DNA of 64,000 bases from Breviolum minutum Mf 1.05b.01 (Eukaryota > Sar > Dinophyceae > Suessiales > Symbiodiniaceae), in assembly GCA_000507305.1 (NCBI GenBank), contig DF241176.1, positions 2,593 to 66,592 of the forward strand, written 5' to 3'. The notes under the pieces were generated by a model, which was not told the origin of the DNA, did no database searches, and was given only the letters and a program-made list of their open reading frames with translations. The position numbers were made by a program, and so were the translations under genes. Numbering within the stretch: the first letter of the stretch is position 1; the number at the start of each line of letters is the position of its first letter. Below are positions 59,283 to 64,000 of this stretch, in pieces.

Positions 59283-62200
59283 CTCGAAACCGACTATGAT
59301 ACAGTGTCTCACCTTCAACCACCCGAGATTGTCAACGACATCAATTCACACCAATACATCCAAGATTCTACTTCAGATACAACTCCACCACCTTCAGTTC
59401 CTCCTCCACTTACACTTTTCACTTCGACAGAGGACTCTTCATCACCTCTCACTGATGTTCCATCTCAACAACATCAGACCAATCCAGCAGCTACTGAACC
59501 TTTTTCTTCCAAACCCATACGTTTGTTCCTTGACCTTTTTGCCGGACACTCAGCTCCACTTTCCTGTGCTGCTAAGACTATGAACATTGATCATTTTTCC
59601 CCTTTTGATATTGAGTTCAATGCTTCTTGCGATATTCTTAACGACGATTTGTTTGAGAATCTATTGAAACTTGCACATTCAGGACTTGTTGGGGCTGTTT
59701 GGTCAGCCCCACCTTGCCGATTTTATTCGACACTTAGGAAGAATGATGGAGGACCCCCTCCACTGAGATCCAAGAAATTCATTGATGGTTTTCCTTCACT
59801 TTCCAACTACCAAAAACGTCAAGTCCGAGACTCCAAGGAGATACATCGTCGATCCGACCTCATTTGCATTGCTGCATTTCAACAAGGAGGCTTTGCAGGT
59901 AAGGAACAACCTCTTAACTCCATTGCTTGGAAAGAACCTTCTAGTCGTCAATTTGTGGAGCAATGTTCATGCTACTTCGTCGCTACTCCAGCATGCAAAT
60001 GGGGACTTGATTTCTTCAAATATTGGGCAATGGCCGCCACTTCAGAGCACATCTCCCACTTAGCAGGTCATTGTTCTCATCGAGATCACATGGATTTTAG
60101 AGGAAAACGACTCCCAGATGGCTCATACATCAGTGCTCTTACAGCAGAGTACCCTTCAGCATTTGCTTCAGCTATCATCGACATCATTTCACCATGGGTT
60201 ACAAAATCCACATTGATGAACCAAGACTTGTCAAAGTGGAGAAGTTTGCTCTCTCGAAACCCGATCTCAAAAGGGCCTCGTATCACTGACGGTGCCGGCG
60301 ATGCCAGCTCAGCCAATTGGACTATACCACAGTCAAAGGATCTTCTCAAATCCCTCCGACAGATGTGGGTCAAACGCATCCTTACAACGAAACTACACAC
60401 AAAAGTAGTTGATGCGTGCAAAAATCACCAATCCGAGCCATTTGTATCAGAAGACGAACTACTACCTTTCCTCGACGATATCCAACACTCATTTCCATCC
60501 ATCTCACTGGACTTCACAATTCCAGATCATCAACCCTTCCGCCTTCACCTGTTCCACTCATTGTTACTCCTCTCCAAGGACCCTGATCCAAAAATTGCCA
60601 CTTTACTTCAAGAAGGCATTCCATCAGGTGCTTTCTCACAACTCGAACCAGTGGGGCTCTGGGAAACAAAGTGCAGTATATCATCAGACTACCCTGACCT
60701 TGTCGTTTGCCATGACAACTGGACCAGTGCCAATCACAACCCAGATACAACACGCCAATTGATTCAAAAGGAACTTGATGACGGCTTCATTGAAGAACTA
60801 CCAGATATTGCAACAGCTGAACAGCGTTGGCCCAAAAGCATTGCTTTGAGAAAACTGGGAGTAGTCCATGCAGACAATCGGGATCCTCGATTAGTCCTTG
60901 ACTCTACCATATGTGGCATGAATGGACGATGTCATTTACCTGAGAAACAGCGACTCCCAAACCTCCGACATATATCATTCTTCCTCTCCTCTTGTCCTCC
61001 TTTACAAGAGGAGTGGCAAGGAGCATCCATCGACATCAAAGCAGCACACAAAAGAATGCTCATCCGTGAAGATGAACGAGGATCTCTCCTTTTTAAATTT
61101 GATGGTCGACTTTTCGCATATCGCTCAGCACACTTTGGTGCAAAGACCAGTGCATGGCACTGGGGTCGTGTCTCTGGCGCCATACTCAGACTATTACATT
61201 CTCCTTTGTTCTTTCGACATGCAGCTTGGGTCTATGTTGATGATTTCTTCCTTCTTTTTCCCAAATCGACTTCAGCTGTACAATTTACATTGGCGATCAT
61301 TTTACTCCGCACCATCGGAGCACCACTTTCATGGAAGAAGCTGGAGTTCGACAAGACTATTGACTGGAACGGATGGACTATAAACCCAGGCACCATGATC
61401 GCCCAACTCCCCTCTTCAAAGCAAGAGAAAATCTATTCTCTCATTGCAGCGGTTCTCCAATCACCCTCCAGAAAGAACCTTGAGAAGATCATCGGCATCC
61501 TGCTTTGGGCAACTTCACTTGTCCACCATGTTCGCTTCCTACTGACTTCCTTGTATCGCGACCTCTACGCTATTCCAGCCACCAACTATAGCATCAACCC
61601 AACAGAATGGGAATCATTCCTCCACCTTCTTAATGATGCTGCCACCATCACTCAGCACAATCACCTTCATCTCCCTGTTGGCTCTCGTGTCGTTGAATTC
61701 AAACATTCTACGATTTCATCCAAATCCCAACTTCCCAGTGACATCCCTATCGAACGTCATGTTTGGATCCGACTCAGAGATCCAAACTGTGACAAGAGAC
61801 GACTGTCCGACACATCAAAAAAGACTCTACTTTGGTCAAAAGAGTCTCTTCTTCCACTTCTCAAATCCATACCTTTGAATCGATCAACTCAGATGACAGT
61901 CACCGCTGCGGCTGATGCCTTTGCAACTGAAGACGAAATGGGTATTGGTGGTTGGATCAAGTTGGAAACGAACATTTTTTGGTTCAGTCACATTTGGAAC
62001 AGACAGGAACTACAACCTTTCCTCGACATACCAAAAAGCCTCCAACGCTATATTTGTTCGTGGGAGGCACTCGCCCAACTTTGCATCCTCCTCCTCGTCA
62101 ACAAGAAGTGTTCTACCAGACCAGGAATTATCAGCATCCAATCCGGATCAGACAACACTGGAGCAGAAGCTAACATCAACCATGGTTTCTCCAATACGGA

Positions 62201-62612
62201 AGTCCTCTCCGACATTATCGAATTGGTCTCCATCCAACAGATCCAATGCAACATTTTTCTCAACATCCATCACATCCCAGGTGAGAAGAACACTGACGCC
62301 GAGGATCTTAGTCGAGGCAGAACTACCAATTTCTGCCAAAGTTCACGAGTCCTAATTAAACTGGTTGAAATTTTCAACCCCCTGCCGTTCCCAAGGTACA
62401 TTAACACAACGGTCCAATGGGACCTCGACCTCCATGCCAATGCAAAACATTTTTTTGTTTGTTTCTTGGATGAGGAGTTGATGTGTCTCTTTCTTTTGTT
62501 CTTTTTTTTCTCCTTTTTTTTTCATCCTTCCCTCTTGACATGCTTTCCCCGTAGCCATTTACGGTTTCAATCCGACTCATGTTCCCAATCACCGTGGTCA
62601 AAAGATTTCTGA
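59283..62612 (+). CDS. Retroelement pol: methyltransferase-like, reverse transcriptase, RNase H
   Basis: Open from 59283 (just after TGA 59280) to TGA 62610-62612, in the same frame as the shifted end of ORF-C. The first ATG lies only at 59580, after the first domain, so a GTG at 59304 or fusion to Gag by readthrough is needed. The order of domains is as follows. A Pro/Thr-rich leader comes first. A methyltransferase-like domain has IRLFLDLFAGHSAPLSC (SAM motif I, about 59517), WSAPPCRFYSTLR (PPC, catalytic Cys type, about 59700) and SIAWKEPSSRQF (Glu-Pro). The reverse transcriptase has SIDIKAAHKRMLI (motif A) and AWVYVDDFFLLF (YVDD at 61232-61243). DIRS-type RNase H follows with AAADAFATEDEMGIGGW, SWEALAQLCILL, SGSDNTGAEANI and HIPGEKNTDAEDLSRG. 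No integrase or protease is seen. Confidence 0.85.
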   Translation, partial: LETDYDTVSHLQPPEIVNDINSHQYIQDSTSDTTPPPSVPPPLTLFTSTEDSSSPLTDVPSQQHQTNPAATEPFSSKPIRLFLDLFAGHSAPLSCAAKTMNIDHFSPFDIEFNASCDILNDDLFENLLKLAHSGLVGAVWSAPPCRFYSTLRKNDGGPPPLRSKKFIDGFPSLSNYQKRQVRDSKEIHRRSDLICIAAFQQGGFAGKEQPLNSIAWKEPSSRQFVEQCSCYFVATPACKWGLDFFKYWAMAATSEHISHLAGHCSHRDHMDFRGKRLPDGSYISALTAEYPSAFASAIIDIISPWVTKSTLMNQDLSKWRSLLSRNPISKGPRITDGAGDASSANWTIPQSKDLLKSLRQMWVKRILTTKLHTKVVDACKNHQSEPFVSEDELLPFLDDIQHSFPSISLDFTIPDHQPFRLHLFHSLLLLSKDPDPKIATLLQEGIPSGAFSQLEPVGLWETKCSISSDYPDLVVCHDNWTSANHNPDTTRQLIQKELDDGFIEELPDIATAEQRWPKSIALRKLGVVHADNRDPRLVLDSTICGMNGRCHLPEKQRLPNLRHISFFLSSCPPLQEEWQGASIDIKAAHKRMLIREDERGSLLFKFDGRLFAYRSAHFGAKTSAWHWGRVSGAILRLLHSPLFFRHAAWVYVDDFFLLFPKSTSAVQFTLAIILLRTIGAPLSWKKLEFDKTIDWNGWTINPGTMIAQLPSSKQEKIYSLIAAVLQSPSRKNLEKIIGILLWATSLVHHVRFLLTSLYRDLYAIPATNYSINPTEWESFLHLLNDAATITQHNHLHLPVGSRVVEFKHSTISSKSQLPSDIPIERHVWIRLRDPNCDKRRLSDTSKKTLLWSKESLLPLLKSIPLNRSTQMTVTAAADAFATEDEMGIGGWIKLETNIFWFSHIWNRQELQPFLDIPKSLQRYICSWEALAQLCILLLVNKKCSTRPGIISIQSGSDNTGAEANINHGFSNTEVLSDIIELVSIQQIQCNIFLNIHHIPGEKNTDAEDLSRGRTTNFCQSSRVLIKLVEIFNPLPFPRYINTTVQWDLDLHANAKHFFVCFLDEELMCLFLLFFFFSFFFHPSLLTCFPRSHLRFQSDSCSQSPWSKDF

Positions 62613-64000
62613 ATAGGAATGTTCCAAACATTCCTCTTCCTCCGGACATCGATGATGAGTTGGAATCTCTCTCTGGATCTTGGATCGTTCCTTCGAAACC
62701 CACTTCAACTTCCAGATCACATACAGAACCGAGCACTGTTTCTATTGCTTGCCAAACATCATCTCAAAAGCCCTCTCTCCAGGTCTCTCCCAGATCAAGA
62801 CCACGCGATTTTTCTACTTGTGAAGCTCATGCACTACCACCTCCGAAGTTCAGGATGAAATCTAAACCTCCGACTTTCCACCTTGGAGGTCTGGATGCTC
62901 CAGTTTTGCATTCCTTCGCTTCACCAACAAAGACAGAGAGAACTACATTTGATCCACCAATCCTGAGGATCCTTCAAGCTTCGGCCAAGTGCCTACCTTC
63001 TCCTGCCAAATTTCACCATCCCTCCAGAACCTCGCAGACAACTGAAGCCAGAGAATCAGCTGAATCCAACAAGGCCAAGGACCGCCTCAAAGAGATCTTC
63101 TACGACATTGGTTTCTCCAGCAAACTTTTCTGCGAGATTCACGACTCAGAGGTTTCTGACCACCACATCGAACGAATCGGTGAAAGCCTCGGAACAGGAG
63201 GCCTTCTTATGTACCTACAAGTTTGGCACCACTGGGCATGTTGGTGCCACCTCCATTCAACTTTACCAGCCGAGGCACCCTTATCTCTTATATTGGACTA
63301 CCTCCACGCCTCCGACCTTTTCAAGAAGAAAAAGAACCTGGAACCATCCAGAACAAGAATGTCTACACATATCAAGGCTCTAAGATGGATATCACTCAAG
63401 CTTGACCTTCCGATTCTCACATATCTACAGAGCCAGACTGTCTCTGATTTTCTAAAATCAAAGACTCGCATTCCCTTCGAGAGATCTGAAGCTACCCCAA
63501 TTCCACTTGCTGTACTTGCAGCCTGGGAAAACCGTATCATTGACCAAGAAGCTAAACCTGCAGAAATCGTTACACTTGGATGCTTCCTCATTGCTACCAT
63601 GGCTTCACTTAGATTCCGCGACCTTCTCAGGACAAAGCCAGCTTCCATCAGCCTCCAAGGACACATCCTACGTGGCATTTCTTGGAGAACAAAAACATCA
63701 GTTTCAGGCCAACCATGGGGAGTTTGCTGCTTAGGAATATCTACAAGACCATCCAATCGACATTGGATTTCCAAGTTCCTCCAAACCCTCGAGGAAGGCA
63801 TCTTACAAAGCCAGAACTACTCGGGCACAGAATGGGAACCTGACTTCCTACTGCCATCTTGGACTGACTCCATCCCGTTTTCCACACCTTGTTCGTATCA
63901 TCATGGCTTGGCCTTAATACGCTATATGTCACAATGCCTTTGGCTAAAAACACCACTGCTCACTCCAGACCAAGCACTGGACCTATCGACACACAGTATG
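62579..64000 (+). CDS. Retroelement tyrosine recombinase, C-terminus beyond window
   Basis: ATG 62579 opens 474 codons with no stop before the window edge. It overlaps the end of pol by 34 nt in another frame. An acidic/Ser-rich N-terminal part is followed by a helical core-binding domain (LKEIFYDIGFSSKLFCEIHD, LSLILDYLHASDLFKKKKN, STHIKALRWISLKLDLPILT). The catalytic domain then begins with MASLRFRDLLRTKP (position of the first catalytic Arg) and RHWISKFLQTLEEG. The window ends at ALDLSTHSM, where the H-x-x-R/K box is expected. The recombinase would integrate circular cDNA. Overlapping RT and recombinase frames are typical of DIRS-like elements. Confidence 0.78.
   Translation, partial: MFPITVVKRFLNRNVPNIPLPPDIDDELESLSGSWIVPSKPTSTSRSHTEPSTVSIACQTSSQKPSLQVSPRSRPRDFSTCEAHALPPPKFRMKSKPPTFHLGGLDAPVLHSFASPTKTERTTFDPPILRILQASAKCLPSPAKFHHPSRTSQTTEARESAESNKAKDRLKEIFYDIGFSSKLFCEIHDSEVSDHHIERIGESLGTGGLLMYLQVWHHWACWCHLHSTLPAEAPLSLILDYLHASDLFKKKKNLEPSRTRMSTHIKALRWISLKLDLPILTYLQSQTVSDFLKSKTRIPFERSEATPIPLAVLAAWENRIIDQEAKPAEIVTLGCFLIATMASLRFRDLLRTKPASISLQGHILRGISWRTKTSVSGQPWGVCCLGISTRPSNRHWISKFLQTLEEGILQSQNYSGTEWEPDFLLPSWTDSIPFSTPCSYHHGLALIRYMSQCLWLKTPLLTPDQALDLSTHSM

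Larger units (their letters stand above)
53164..64000 (+). mobile_element. Large DIRS-like tyrosine-recombinase retroelement, right end outside window
   Basis: Five consecutive plus-strand reading frames of similar A/C-rich composition, separated by short T-rich spacers: ORF-A (53301-57335, interrupted), ORF-B (57406-57927), ORF-C (58158-59282), pol (59283-62612) and tyrosine recombinase (62579 to edge). Reverse transcriptase plus RNase H plus tyrosine recombinase, without integrase or protease, is the diagnostic combination of DIRS-like elements. The methyltransferase-like domain before the RT and the kinase-like ORF-A are unusual. Terminal repeats were not found, so the left boundary is a guess, and ORF-A and ORF-B could belong to another element or gene. 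Several single-base frame breaks suggest an old or inactive copy. Confidence 0.7.

Noticed and set aside
62549..62560. CCGTAGCCATTT, identical to the first 12 nt after the variable base of the spliced leader
   Set aside because: Within the pol coding frame, match stops after 12 nt, and similar 10-12 nt matches occur elsewhere (13626-13640, 15345-15355) by chance.

Overview
The window reads as nuclear DNA of a dinoflagellate, most likely of the Symbiodiniaceae type. The best evidence is splicing. In four minus-strand genes that I could rebuild exon by exon, 25 introns have donors GT (12), GC (9) and GA (4). All end in AG, and 24 of the 25 following exons begin with G. Dense tiny exons, simple repeats, tandem paralogs and large retroelements fit the same picture. 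There are two runs of N (23963-24412 and 42193-42514) and one single N (33496). No rRNA, tRNA, CRISPR array or prokaryotic operon was seen.

Region 1 (about 0.8-19.7 kb, minus strand) looks empty to an ORF search but holds genes cut into exons of 29-215 nt. From right to left these are an aspartate carbamoyltransferase catalytic chain (pyrB-like, 13 joined exons, 19457-15737), an ATCase regulatory chain of the bacterial/archaeal PyrI type (8 joined exons, 14538-12494), an ABC1/ADCK (UbiB-family) atypical kinase (10711 to about 9.4 kb), a PDZ-domain protein (7110-6495), an unidentified gene (about 4.9-4.56 kb) and a nucleotide-sugar transporter-like gene (1668-834). Three related foldback elements lie in three different pyrB introns.

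Region 2 (24.4-44 kb, plus strand) begins with a 323-bp tandem repeat. It then holds a small membrane protein, a C5-cytosine DNA methyltransferase gene (27.8-30.1 kb), three tandem divergent copies of an unrecognised multi-exon gene family (30.4-40.6 kb) and another unrecognised spliced gene (42.5-44.0 kb). A short AT-rich, often palindromic motif recurs between the exons.

Region 3 (44-53 kb) is mostly non-coding. It contains a decayed P-loop/helicase-like pseudogene (minus, 46.6-48.4 kb), a minisatellite of about 70-bp units (48.46-49.65 kb) and a degenerate inverted copy of that satellite.

Region 4 (53.2 kb to the right edge, plus strand) looks like one large tyrosine-recombinase retroelement of DIRS-like architecture with five consecutive reading frames. 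They are ORF-A (Walker A/kinase-like), ORF-B (proline-rich), ORF-C (Gag-like with a CCCH zinc finger split by a +1 shift), a pol ORF (methyltransferase-like, reverse transcriptase and RNase H domains) and a tyrosine recombinase ORF overlapping pol by 34 nt and running off the window. ORF-A is interrupted by two LINE insertions with clear target-site duplications, and one of these LINEs itself carries a third LINE fragment with its own duplication.

The leading biological items are the pyrB/pyrI pair in a eukaryote, the intron foldback family, the methyltransferase plus tandem family locus, and the five-ORF retroelement.
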